DNA of 64,000 nt, from the NCBI RefSeq assembly GCF_003258835.1, contig NZ_NPEV01000005.1, positions 62,001-126,000 on the forward strand. Reading direction: 5' to 3'. The position numbers and the translations under genes are program-made. The notes under the pieces are model-generated. The model saw nothing but the letters and a program-made list of their open reading frames with translations, had not been told where the DNA came from and ran no database searches. This document shows positions 55,762-64,000 of the stretch, piece by piece. This DNA comes from Rhodobium orientis. GTDB lineage: Bacteria; Pseudomonadota; Alphaproteobacteria; Rhizobiales; Rhodobiaceae. The stretch's first letter is position 1. Each line of letters opens with the position of its first letter.

Positions 55762-56628
55762 TCAGCTCCAGTAAAGGCGCATCGGGTTGTCGACGAGCAG
55801 CGCCTGTTGTTGGTCTTTTTCCGGCGCAATGTTCGGGATGACGTCGACCAGCTTGCCGTCGTCCGGCATGTGGCTCTTCATGTTGGGGTGCGGCCAGTCG
55901 GTGCCCCAAAGCACCCGGTCGGTGAAGCGTCCGACCAGGAGCCGCGAGAACGGCACGACGTCGCTGTAGTCGGGCGGGCCCTCGACGCTGAGACGCTCCG
56001 GGCAGCTCACCTTGGTCCAGATTTTTTGCTCATCGGCCATCAGGTCGACGAAGCGCTGGAAATCGGGATGGTCGACGCCCTTTGCGACGTCCGGCCGGCC
56101 CATGTGATCCACGACGATGGTCGTCGGGATTTCCTTGAGGAACGGGATCAACTCTTCCAGATTCTCGGCCTCGAAATAGACCACCACGTGCCAGCCGAGC
56201 TCGGCGATCCGCGAGGCGATCCCAAGGAACACTTCCTTCGGGGTGGCATCGACCAGGCGCTTGACGAAATTGAAGCGCACGCCGCGCACGCCCGCGCGGT
56301 GCATAGCCTGCAATTCAGCGTCTGTGACGTCCGGTCCGACCGAGGCAACGCCGCGGGCAAGTTCGCCGGCGCTCTTCAGGGCATCGACGAGGGCGCGGTT
56401 GTCCTTGCCGTGGCAGGTCGCCTGGACGATGACGTTGCGCGAAAAGCCGAGATGGTCGCGGAGTGCAAAAAGCTGGTCCTTGGATGCATCGCAGGGCGTG
56501 TATTTGCGCTCCGGCGCGAACGGGAATTTGTCCGCCGGCCCGAAGACGTGGCAGTGGGCATCGACCGCGCCGACGGGCGGCGTGAAGGCCGGTTTCGACG
56601 GGTTCGGGTGAAAGGGCATGTAGCTCAT
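55762..56628 (-). CDS. ligI: 2-pyrone-4,6-dicarboxylate hydrolase LigI
   Basis: This 288-residue amidohydrolase-superfamily enzyme opens the lactone 2-pyrone-4,6-dicarboxylate to 4-oxalomesaconate. Motifs include GAVDAHCHVFGP, GVRGVRFNFVKRLVD, VDHMGRPDV and RVLWGTDWPHPN, as in known LigI proteins. ATG 56628 is preferred to the TTG one codon before because GGAG sits at the right distance. It lies 26 bases upstream of ligA copy 1 in the operon. Confidence 0.92.
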   Translation of the reverse strand: MSYMPFHPNPSKPAFTPPVGAVDAHCHVFGPADKFPFAPERKYTPCDASKDQLFALRDHLGFSRNVIVQATCHGKDNRALVDALKSAGELARGVASVGPDVTDAELQAMHRAGVRGVRFNFVKRLVDATPKEVFLGIASRIAELGWHVVVYFEAENLEELIPFLKEIPTTIVVDHMGRPDVAKGVDHPDFQRFVDLMADEQKIWTKVSCPERLSVEGPPDYSDVVPFSRLLVGRFTDRVLWGTDWPHPNMKSHMPDDGKLVDVIPNIAPEKDQQQALLVDNPMRLYWS

Positions 56629-56646
56629 CAAGAAACTCCGTCGCGC

Positions 56647-57705
56647 TCAGGGCGCAAAAACTTCGCCGTCGAACAATTTTCGCGCCGTGCGCAGGATCGC
56701 GGCATCGAGGATGGCACCGTCGCCGTCGACCTCGACGACGACGGACATCGCGCCGATGGGGTGCTCTATCTCGAGCGTCTTGCGTGTGCCCTCCGGGATC
56801 TCGGCGATCTCTGCCGCCGGGCTTCCCGGCAGCATGCAGGCGGTGGCGACGCTGACCGCGCCGAGGACGCCGATGGAGGCGTGGCAACGATGGGGGATGA
56901 AGGTCCGGGTGGAGAGAACCCCGCCCTTGGTCGCCTTGGAGACCATGGTCATCTTCGGCACCGACTTTTCCGTCACGTCGCCGAGATTCATCAGGTGCCC
57001 GGCGGCAAGGCGGATTTTCTCCAGCCGCGCCTTCAGGGCCTCGTCGTCGTCGAGCTTGGCCCGGCTTTCCGTGCCGGTGATGCCGAGGTCGGCGGCGCGC
57101 ATGACGACGACGGGCATGCCGTTGTCGATCATGGTGACCTCGACGCCCTCGACCACATCGACCGCATTGCCGGTCGGCAGCAGCGCGCCGCAGGTGGAGC
57201 CGGCGGTGTCCCGGAAGGAGACCGGAACGGGGGCTGCCGTTCCCGGCACGCCGTCGATGCAGGCATCGCCCTTGTAGGTGACAGTGCCGCCGGGGGTCTG
57301 GACCCTGGCGACGGCGATCTGGCCGGTGTTTTCCATATAGATGGTGACCGGCGTCTCGCCGTCCTCGGCGTCAACGAGGCCGCGCTCGATGGCGAAGGGG
57401 GCGATGCCGGCAAGGATGTTGCCGCAGTTCTGGGTGTCGGTGACGATGGCCTGGTCGACAAAAACCTGCAGGAACAGATAGTCGACATCAACGCCGTCGC
57501 GCGTCGATTTCCTGACCACGCCGACCTTGGAGGTGAGGGGATCGGCGCCGCCCATGCCGTCGATCTGGCGCGGGTCGGGCGAGCCCATGACGCCGAGCAG
57601 GAACGCATCGCGGGCGGCAAGGTCGGCGGGTAGTTCGTCGGCCAGGAAGTAGCCACCCTTGGACGTGCCGCCGCGCATCCACATGCAGCGAATGCCATCA
57701 GACAT
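56647..57705 (-). CDS. ligU: 4-oxalomesaconate tautomerase (GalD/LigU, PrpF family)
   Basis: This 352-residue PrpF-fold isomerase moves the double bond of 4-oxalomesaconate so that the hydratase can act. The start [19 protein letters not shown] carries the conserved MRGGTSKG. The paired cysteines are in [15 protein letters not shown] and in the C-terminal [13 protein letters not shown] block. Its start overlaps the ligK stop by eight bases, showing tight coupling. Confidence 0.92.
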   Translation of the reverse strand: MSDGIRCMWMRGGTSKGGYFLADELPADLAARDAFLLGVMGSPDPRQIDGMGGADPLTSKVGVVRKSTRDGVDVDYLFLQVFVDQAIVTDTQNCGNILAGIAPFAIERGLVDAEDGETPVTIYMENTGQIAVARVQTPGGTVTYKGDACIDGVPGTAAPVPVSFRDTAGSTCGALLPTGNAVDVVEGVEVTMIDNGMPVVVMRAADLGITGTESRAKLDDDEALKARLEKIRLAAGHLMNLGDVTEKSVPKMTMVSKATKGGVLSTRTFIPHRCHASIGVLGAVSVATACMLPGSPAAEIAEIPEGTRKTLEIEHPIGAMSVVVEVDGDGAILDAAILRTARKLFDGEVFAP

Positions 57706-58372
57706 ATTTGAGGCCCTTTTCGGCGAGCCGCTCGCGCATGCCGTAGATGTCGAGGCCGAGTTCGCCGGCCGCCAGCCGCTTTCTCTTGTCCTCTTCCTTG
57801 GCCTCACGGTCCTGGGCCTTCTTCAGGACCTCTTCGGCCTCGGCAAGGGCAACGACGCAGACGCCGTCGTCGTCGGCGACGACGATGTCGCCGGGATTGA
57901 CCAGCGCACCGGCGCACACGACCGGAATGTTAACCGAACCGACGGTCTCCTTGACCGTGCCCTGTGCATGGACCGCCTTCGACCAGACCGGAAAGCCCAT
58001 CTCGGTGAGGTCGCGCACATCGCGCACGCCGGCATCGATGACGAGGCCGAGGCCGCCGCGGGCGCGCATGGAGGTGGCGAGCAGATCGCCGAAATAGCCG
58101 TCCTCGCAGGGCGAGGTCGGGGCAAGGACGAGGATGTCGCCGTCCTTGACCTGCTCGATGGCCACATGGACCATCCAGTTGTCGCCCGGGGGCGCGGAGA
58201 TGGTGACGGCCGAGGCGCCGAGCCGGGCACCGGCATAGATCGGCGTCATGTAGGGGGCGAGGAGGCCCTTGCGGCCCTGCGCCTCATGGACGGTGGCGAC
58301 ACCGCATTTGCCGAGCGCCTCAACGATCTCGCGGGGCGCACGGGGCACGTTCTGAACGACGACGCCACCCAT
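57698..58372 (-). CDS. ligK: 4-carboxy-4-hydroxy-2-oxoadipate aldolase (LigK/GalC, RraA-like)
   Basis: This 224-residue class II pyruvate aldolase of the RraA/HMG-CHA aldolase family splits 4-carboxy-4-hydroxy-2-oxoadipate into pyruvate and oxaloacetate, the last step of the pathway. Visible motifs are [33 protein letters not shown] and the metal/substrate-binding [15 protein letters not shown] 58372 overlaps the galB stop by one base (TGATG). The longer open frame upstream runs antisense-free through galB and is a shadow. Confidence 0.92.
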   Translation of the reverse strand: MGGVVVQNVPRAPREIVEALGKCGVATVHEAQGRKGLLAPYMTPIYAGARLGASAVTISAPPGDNWMVHVAIEQVKDGDILVLAPTSPCEDGYFGDLLATSMRARGGLGLVIDAGVRDVRDLTEMGFPVWSKAVHAQGTVKETVGSVNIPVVCAGALVNPGDIVVADDDGVCVVALAEAEEVLKKAQDREAKEEDKRKRLAAGELGLDIYGMRERLAEKGLKYV

Positions 58373-59106
58373 CACAGCTCGTCCACGGTGCGCGGATAGA
58401 TCGACTGGAAGCCTTCGGCGTATTTCGCCGCGCGCCCGCCCGCCTGGCCGCCGGAATTGCGACGGAAGTGGTTGCCGCGATTTTCGGCGACGTTCGTGTA
58501 GTAGGTCCACAGGTGCTCCTGGCCCTGCATGCATTCGATGGCCGCGCGCTTCTTGTCCCAGACCGGGGTGATGTCGAGGAAGACGTCGGGCTTCCAGCCC
58601 ATCTGCTCGGTCTGGTGCGGCTCGAACAGGTAGAGCTGCGGCGCGCCCAGCACCTTCTCGCCCGGATTGTGGCCCCAGGCCTGGGCGATCATCCGGCACT
58701 CCATGGCGACGTTGGTCGCGTACATGTGGTCGGTGTTGTAGGGATCGTAGAGCGAGTGGCTCATCATGAAGCTCGGTTGGACCTTGCGGATCAGGTCGAC
58801 GAGCTTGAACTTCTGGTCGCGATCAAGGTCCAGCGGATAGTCGCCGGCATCGAGGAACTGGATGTCGTGGGCGCCGAGGGCGGCGGCGGCGGCTTCGGCC
58901 TCGCCCTTGCGGGCGACCTTCACCTGATCCAGCGTCATGCCGTCCTGCTTCCACAGCTTTGCCGACTCGCCGCGCTCGCCGAAGGAGAGGCACGCAATGG
59001 TGACCTCGTAGCCTTTTTCCTGGTGGAGCGCGATTGCGCCGCCGCAGCGCCAGACGAAGTCGGCGGCGTGGGCACTGATTACGAGGGCGGTTTTTTTGTC
59101 GGTCAT
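58372..59106 (-). CDS. galB: 4-oxalomesaconate hydratase GalB (PIG-L family)
   Basis: This 244-residue PIG-L/LmbE-fold zinc protein is related to Pseudomonas putida GalB, which hydrates 4-oxalomesaconate to 4-carboxy-4-hydroxy-2-oxoadipate. The metal-binding start [20 protein letters not shown] and [14 protein letters not shown] are present. [15 protein letters not shown] and [13 protein letters not shown] are also GalB-typical. It replaces the unrelated LigJ hydratase of Sphingobium. It is the first gene of the leftward operon, 199 bases from the divergent tandem-HTH LysR gene. Confidence 0.92.
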   Translation of the reverse strand: MTDKKTALVISAHAADFVWRCGGAIALHQEKGYEVTIACLSFGERGESAKLWKQDGMTLDQVKVARKGEAEAAAAALGAHDIQFLDAGDYPLDLDRDQKFKLVDLIRKVQPSFMMSHSLYDPYNTDHMYATNVAMECRMIAQAWGHNPGEKVLGAPQLYLFEPHQTEQMGWKPDVFLDITPVWDKKRAAIECMQGQEHLWTYYTNVAENRGNHFRRNSGGQAGGRAAKYAEGFQSIYPRTVDEL

Positions 59107-59241
59107 CGACGCCTCTTCTGTTTTGCGGGGCAGGGTCCGGATCGTCCCTGCATTTATCCCCGGCGGTTGCGGCCGGCGGGGTTTTTGCGATCGCTATCAT
59201 CCGCAATCGGGGCGGAAAAGCTATTTGATTGTTTTTCATCC

Positions 59242-59260
59242 GCTATAAGAAACTGCTATA
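59242..59260. promoter_or_regulatory. GCTATA direct repeat in galB-lysR divergent region
   Basis: GCTATA occurs at 59242-59247 and 59255-59260, 13 bases apart, inside an AT-rich stretch (59220-59275) between galB and the LysR gene. It is a plausible LysR contact region by position only. Confidence 0.35.
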
Positions 59261-59305
59261 TACGAGTGAATACGGAGTTGGCACTTTTTAGGCACTCAAG
59301 AAAAA

Positions 59306-60535
59306 ATGAATATGAGGGTTCCCAATTTCCGGCACCTGCGCGCGTTTCGCGAGGTTGCCGCCACAAGAAGCGTCAGCGGCGCGGCCGGCCGCGTGCACCT
59401 GTCGCAGCCGGCGATCACCCAGGCGATCGCCAAGCTTGAGGAACAGCTCGGTACGGCCCTGTTCGAGCGGCGTAGCGACGGCATGATCCCGACCGAGACG
59501 GGTGAGATGTTTCTGGGACGTTCGGAACGGGCGCTCGGACTTATTCGCACCGGCGCGCGCGAAGCGGTCAGGATCGGCGCCAAGAAGGGCGGGCGCGGCT
59601 TTGCCAATTTCGACCAGTTGCTGACGACGGCGCAGCTTCGCGCACTCGTCGCCGTCTCGCGGGCCGGCAATTTCAGCCTTGCCGCGCGCAATGTGGGCAT
59701 CTCCCAGCCGACGCTGCACCGCGCCGCGCGGGACCTGGAGCGGCTCTCCGGCCTGACGCTGTTCTCAAAGACCAGCCAGGGCATCGAGCTGACGCCGGCC
59801 GCCGTGGCGCTCTCCCAGGCCGTCAAGCTCGCCTTTGCCGAGCTGGAGCAGGGTTTCTCGGAAATCGAGGAAACGCTCGGCATCGATGCTGCGACCATCG
59901 TCGTCGGCGCGCTGCCGCTGCCGCGTGCCTATGTGCTGCCGGCGGCGATCAACCTTCTGACGCAGGAACGGCCAGAGGTGCGGGTAAGTGTCGTCGACGG
60001 GCCCTACAATGACCTCCTGCACGATCTCCGGCATGGCGAGATCGACCTTCTCGTCGGGGCCCTGCGCGATCCCGTGCCAATCGACGACGTCTCGCAGGAG
60101 GCGCTGTTCTCCGATCCGCTGCTGGTGGTCGCGCGCACTGACCATCCGCTGGCCGGCAAGGCGAAGATCACGCTCGACGATCTCGCCGCCTACCCCTGGG
60201 CCGTGCCGCGGGAAAACACGCCGACCAGAGCCTATTTCGACCGGCTCTTTTCCGGCCGGCCGATGCCGGCATCGATCGTGGAATCGAGCTCCATGGTGCT
60301 GATCCGTGAGCTCCTGTTGAAAAGCGACCGGCTGACCCTGACCTCCGCCCACCAGATCCGCCACGAGCGCAGCATGGGGCTCTTATCCCCGCTCAATGTC
60401 GACCTACCGGCGGGGATGTGGCGGCCGATCGGCGTCACGCTGAGGCGCGGCTGGCGGCCGACGGTGACCCAGAGCCGGTTCCTCGACTGCCTGCGCGAGG
60501 CGGGGCGTCTCAGCGGCGGAGCGGAGGTCGCGTGA
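59306..60535 (+). CDS. LysR-type regulator with two tandem N-terminal HTH domains
   Basis: This 409-residue protein is about 100 residues longer than a normal LysR regulator. Residues about 8-70 form one complete LysR HTH (SVSGAAGRVHLSQPAITQAI, then GTALFERRSDGMIPTETG). Residues about 106-165 form a second (LTTAQLRALVAVSRAGNFSL, then GISQPTLHRAARDLERLSGL and TLFSKTSQGIELTP). The effector-binding domain is at about 197-400. Both HTH units keep the LysR core and the following linker-helix pattern. It is divergent from the galB-ligB1 operon and precedes the ligA2-ligC operon, so it likely controls one or both. Two in-frame ATGs (59306, 59312) could start it. Confidence 0.92.
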   Translation: MNMRVPNFRHLRAFREVAATRSVSGAAGRVHLSQPAITQAIAKLEEQLGTALFERRSDGMIPTETGEMFLGRSERALGLIRTGAREAVRIGAKKGGRGFANFDQLLTTAQLRALVAVSRAGNFSLAARNVGISQPTLHRAARDLERLSGLTLFSKTSQGIELTPAAVALSQAVKLAFAELEQGFSEIEETLGIDAATIVVGALPLPRAYVLPAAINLLTQERPEVRVSVVDGPYNDLLHDLRHGEIDLLVGALRDPVPIDDVSQEALFSDPLLVVARTDHPLAGKAKITLDDLAAYPWAVPRENTPTRAYFDRLFSGRPMPASIVESSSMVLIRELLLKSDRLTLTSAHQIRHERSMGLLSPLNVDLPAGMWRPIGVTLRRGWRPTVTQSRFLDCLREAGRLSGGAEVA

Positions 60536-60589
60536 GGGTTGCCAAAGCCTGCAAAGGGCTGCAAAAAGATACGGCAGATAACATTTTCT

Positions 60590-60608
60590 CTATTCAAAAT
60601 TTGAATAG
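60590..60608. promoter_or_regulatory. Perfect 19-base palindrome upstream of the DUF1932-lig operon
   Basis: CTATTCAAAATTTGAATAG has two perfect 9-base arms around one A. A further half-site, TTTGAAT, occurs at 60641-60647. The stretch is AT-rich and lies about 120 bases before the operon start, a good position for an operator of the dehydrogenase-ligA-ligB-ligC operon. The binding protein is unknown. Confidence 0.6.
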
Positions 60609-60726
60609 CGAGGAAACCTAATCAATTTCGATCTTGAAAGTTTGAATGCTAAAAGACTGATAGGAACGTCCCGGAAAGTCCTAAAAGTTTTTTGGCGGAT
60701 CGCGTTCCACAACCAGAGAGACAGCG

Positions 60727-61649
60727 GTGCGACAGGCCCCGACGACGACACATCCAGCGGCATTCATAGGGTTCGGCGAAGCGGGCGAGGCCTTCGCTTC
60801 CGGCTGGCTGTCGGACGAGGGCGTCGATGCGGGCGCCGTTCGCGCCTATGACATCAAGACCGACAGCAGCGAGGCGGCCGTTGCCGAGGGCAAGCGCGCC
60901 GACTATGCCCGCGTCGGCATCGTCGGATGCGACAGCGCCGCAGAAGCGCTCTCCGGCGCGGCGCTCGTCTTTTCCACCGTGACCGCCGACCAGGCGCTGA
61001 TCGTCGCGGAGGGCGCCGCGGCGCATATCGCCGGGGGCGCTCTTTATTTCGACTGCAATTCCTGCTCGCCGGGCGCCAAGAGGAAGGCGGCGGAGGCGAT
61101 CGAGGCGGCCGGCGGTCGCTATGTGGACACGGCTGTGGTGGCACCGGTCTATCCGAAGCGCCACAAGGCACCGATGCTGATCAGCGGCCCGCATGCCGAG
61201 GCCGGACTTGCCGTGCTTTCCGATCTCGGCATGGCGGCGACCGTCGTCGACGGCGATGTCGGGGCGGCCTCGTCGATCAAGATGATCCGTTCCGTCATGA
61301 TGAAGGGGCTGGAGGCGCTGTTTCTGGAGTGCGTCCTGTCCGGACGGCGTGCAGGCGTCGACGAGGTGGTTCTGGCCTCGCTCGATGACACGTTCCCCGA
61401 TTTCGGGTTCGCGCGCCGCGCGGCCTACATGCTGGAGCGGTCGGCGACGCACGGGCTTCGCCGGGCTGCCGAAATGCGCGAGGTGGCGCTGACCGTCGAC
61501 GAGCTGGGGCTGACCGGCCGGATGGCCCGGGCGACCGTCGACTGGCAACAGCAGGTCGGCGAGCTCGGAATAAAAGCCGACGGGCAGGGGGACTACCAGG
61601 CGCTCGCCGATGCGCTGATCGCCAAGCTGATATCCAGGGAGGACGCGGC

Positions 61650-61653
<4 letters not shown>
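60727..61653 (+). CDS. NAD(P)-binding dehydrogenase with DUF1932 domain
   Basis: This 308-residue protein has an N-terminal Rossmann domain of the 6-phosphogluconate/beta-hydroxyacid dehydrogenase type (AAFIGFGEAGEAFASGWL). A C-terminal DUF1932 helical domain includes SSIKMIRSVMMKGLEALFLE, which has the Lys typical of beta-hydroxyacid dehydrogenases. The reaction is unknown. Its stop overlaps the ligA2 start by four bases (ATGA), so it is translationally coupled to the dioxygenase, and a role in the same pathway is likely. It starts at GTG 60727. Confidence 0.85.
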
Positions 61654-62874
<1,221 letters not shown>

Positions 62875-62902
62875 GTCAAAGAATTCAAGTGGAGTCTTTT
62901 CG

Positions 62903-63850
62903 ATGAAAATCTGTGTTGCAGGCGCCGCCGGAGCCTTCGGGCGAAAGCATCTGGATGCGCTGGCCAAGATCGACGAGGTCGAGGTCGTCTCCGTCGTCGG
63001 CGGCGGACCGGACGACATCGACGCCTTCGCGGCCGAGCGCGGCATTCCGCACGCCACCAAGGATCTCGCCGATAGCCTTGCGCGCGACGACGTCGAGGCC
63101 GTGATCCTCGCCACCCCGACCCAGATCCACGCCGCCCAGGCGATCCAGTGCATGAAGGCCGGCAAGCATGTGCTGGTCGAGATCCCGATGGCCGACAACC
63201 TGGCGGACTCCCGGGAAGTCGTGAAGGTCCAGCAGGAAACGGGCCTGACCGCCATGGCCGGCCATGTGCGGCGCTTCAATCCGAGCCACCAGTGGATCCA
63301 CAACAAGATCGAGGCCGGCGAGATCAAGGTGCTGCAAATGGACGTGCAGACCTTCTTCTTCCGCCGCTCCAACCTCAATGCGCTCGGCGAGCCGCGCACC
63401 TGGACCGACCACCTGCTGTGGCACCACGCCTGCCACACGGTCGACCTCTTCCAGTACCAGACCGGCGAGACGGCTTCCGAGGCCATGGGCGTGCAGGGGC
63501 CGGTGCATCCGGAGCTCGGCATCACCATGGACATGGGCATCGTCATGAAGGTGCCGTCGGGGGCGCTCTGCACCCTGTCGCTGTCCTTCAACAATGACGG
63601 CCCGCTCGGCACCTATTTCCGCTATATCTGCAACAACGGCACCTACATCGCCCGCTACGACGACCTCTTCAACGGCAAGGAAGAACAGATCGACCTTTCC
63701 GGCGTCGCCGTCTCCAACAACGGCATCGAGCTGATCGACCGGGAATTCGTCTCCGCCATCGCCGAGGGGTGTGAGCCGAATGGCTCGGTTGCCCAGTGCC
63801 TGCCGGCGATGGAAACTCTGGACAAGATCGAGAAGTCGTTCCAGTCCTAG
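62903..63850 (+). CDS. ligC: 4-carboxy-2-hydroxymuconate-6-semialdehyde dehydrogenase LigC
   Basis: This 315-residue Gfo/Idh/MocA-family enzyme oxidises the hemiacetal of the LigAB product to 2-pyrone-4,6-dicarboxylate with NADP. The nucleotide-binding start is CVAGAAGAFGRKHLDALAKI. Very conserved LigC blocks include MDVQTFFFRRSNLNALGEP, TWTDHLLWHHACHTVDLFQY and LSLSFNNDGPLGTYFRYICN. It follows ligB2 after 28 bases. The next enzyme, LigI, is in the divergent operon, so both operons are needed together. Confidence 0.94.
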   Translation: MKICVAGAAGAFGRKHLDALAKIDEVEVVSVVGGGPDDIDAFAAERGIPHATKDLADSLARDDVEAVILATPTQIHAAQAIQCMKAGKHVLVEIPMADNLADSREVVKVQQETGLTAMAGHVRRFNPSHQWIHNKIEAGEIKVLQMDVQTFFFRRSNLNALGEPRTWTDHLLWHHACHTVDLFQYQTGETASEAMGVQGPVHPELGITMDMGIVMKVPSGALCTLSLSFNNDGPLGTYFRYICNNGTYIARYDDLFNGKEEQIDLSGVAVSNNGIELIDREFVSAIAEGCEPNGSVAQCLPAMETLDKIEKSFQS

Positions 63851-63884
63851 GCGAGCCAGTCGCAGCGAAACAGCGGAGACAGCC

Positions 63885-64000
63885 TTGCAACAGCGCAAAC
63901 TCGGCCCCTTCGACAGTTCCGCGGTCGCCGTCGGCTGCATGAACCTGTCCCACGCCTACGGCACGCCGCCGGGCGAGGAGGCGGGGTCCGAGCTGCTGCT
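63885..64000 (+). CDS. Aldo/keto reductase, 5' part
   Basis: Only 38 codons are visible before the window ends. The start MQQRKLGPFDSSAVAVGCMN (TTG 63885 behind GCGGAGA) and the following LSHAYGTPP match the N-terminus of aldo/keto reductases. It follows ligC after 34 bases in the same direction and may belong to the operon. The substrate cannot be inferred. Confidence 0.75.
   Translation, partial: MQQRKLGPFDSSAVAVGCMNLSHAYGTPPGEEAGSELL

Noticed and set aside
55807-57633. 608-codon plus-strand open frame opposite ligI and ligU
   Set aside because: It is antisense to two well-recognised pathway genes and has no motifs.

Overview
The window is a high-GC (roughly two-thirds G+C by eye) chromosomal segment of an alphaproteobacterium, most likely of the order Hyphomicrobiales (Rhizobiales). 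The evidence is an Irr-type Fur regulator with a histidine-rich haem motif, a PopZ-like DUF2497 protein in the order pcm - tolC - popZ - valS, a glnB-glnA pair behind a sigma-54 promoter, and the order tig - clpP - clpX - lon - HU. The genus cannot be fixed from the sequence. No phage, integrase, transposase or CRISPR array was seen.

Layout. 1-380 is the end of a livF gene. 592-4118 is a capsule-type polysaccharide export block (KpsT-like ATPase, KpsE-like inner-membrane protein, outer-membrane lipoprotein). 4280-16061 holds irr, an RsmB-type rRNA methyltransferase, guaA, a LysR regulator, an L,D-transpeptidase lipoprotein, a VOC protein with a Tat signal, an HxlR regulator divergent from two NAD(P)-binding proteins, tRNA-Asn, a small membrane protein, cobD, tRNA-Cys and pcm. 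16303-34369 is housekeeping: tolC, popZ-like, valS, glnB-glnA, nnr, tRNA-Leu, tig, clpP, clpX, lon and HU.

34575-37780 holds a thiolase and a feruloyl-CoA synthetase. 38018-47876 is a divergent locus centred on an RpiR regulator. Leftward lies a six-gene operon (fused LivM-LivG, binding protein, LivF, LivH, N-formylglutamate amidohydrolase-like and isochorismatase-like hydrolases). Rightward are rpiR, a glutamine-synthetase-like ligase and a class III aminotransferase. Together they look like an uptake and catabolic system for an unidentified N-containing acid or amine. 47886-50502 holds an AraC regulator of PobR type divergent from a cytochrome P450 and a 2Fe-2S ferredoxin, followed by a secreted protein of unknown function. 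An MFS exporter with a divergent LysR regulator follows.

54018-63850 is a protocatechuate/gallate meta-cleavage region. The leftward operon encodes GalB, LigK/GalC, LigU/GalD, LigI, LigA, LigB and a GlcG/HbpS-like protein. It is divergent from a LysR regulator with two N-terminal HTH domains. A rightward operon then encodes a DUF1932 dehydrogenase, a second LigA-LigB pair and LigC, and is followed by the start of an aldo/keto reductase gene. Between them these genes supply a complete route from protocatechuate to pyruvate plus oxaloacetate: LigAB, LigC, LigI, LigU, GalB, LigK. The feruloyl-CoA synthetase and the P450/ferredoxin pair may funnel lignin-type aromatic acids into it.

The best candidates for something new are the tandem-HTH LysR regulator and the two-LigAB arrangement, the RpiR/Liv/GS-like locus, and the P450-ferredoxin unit. 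A ferredoxin-tail echo flanking the secreted-protein segment and a low-GC patch inside valS suggest local recombination.
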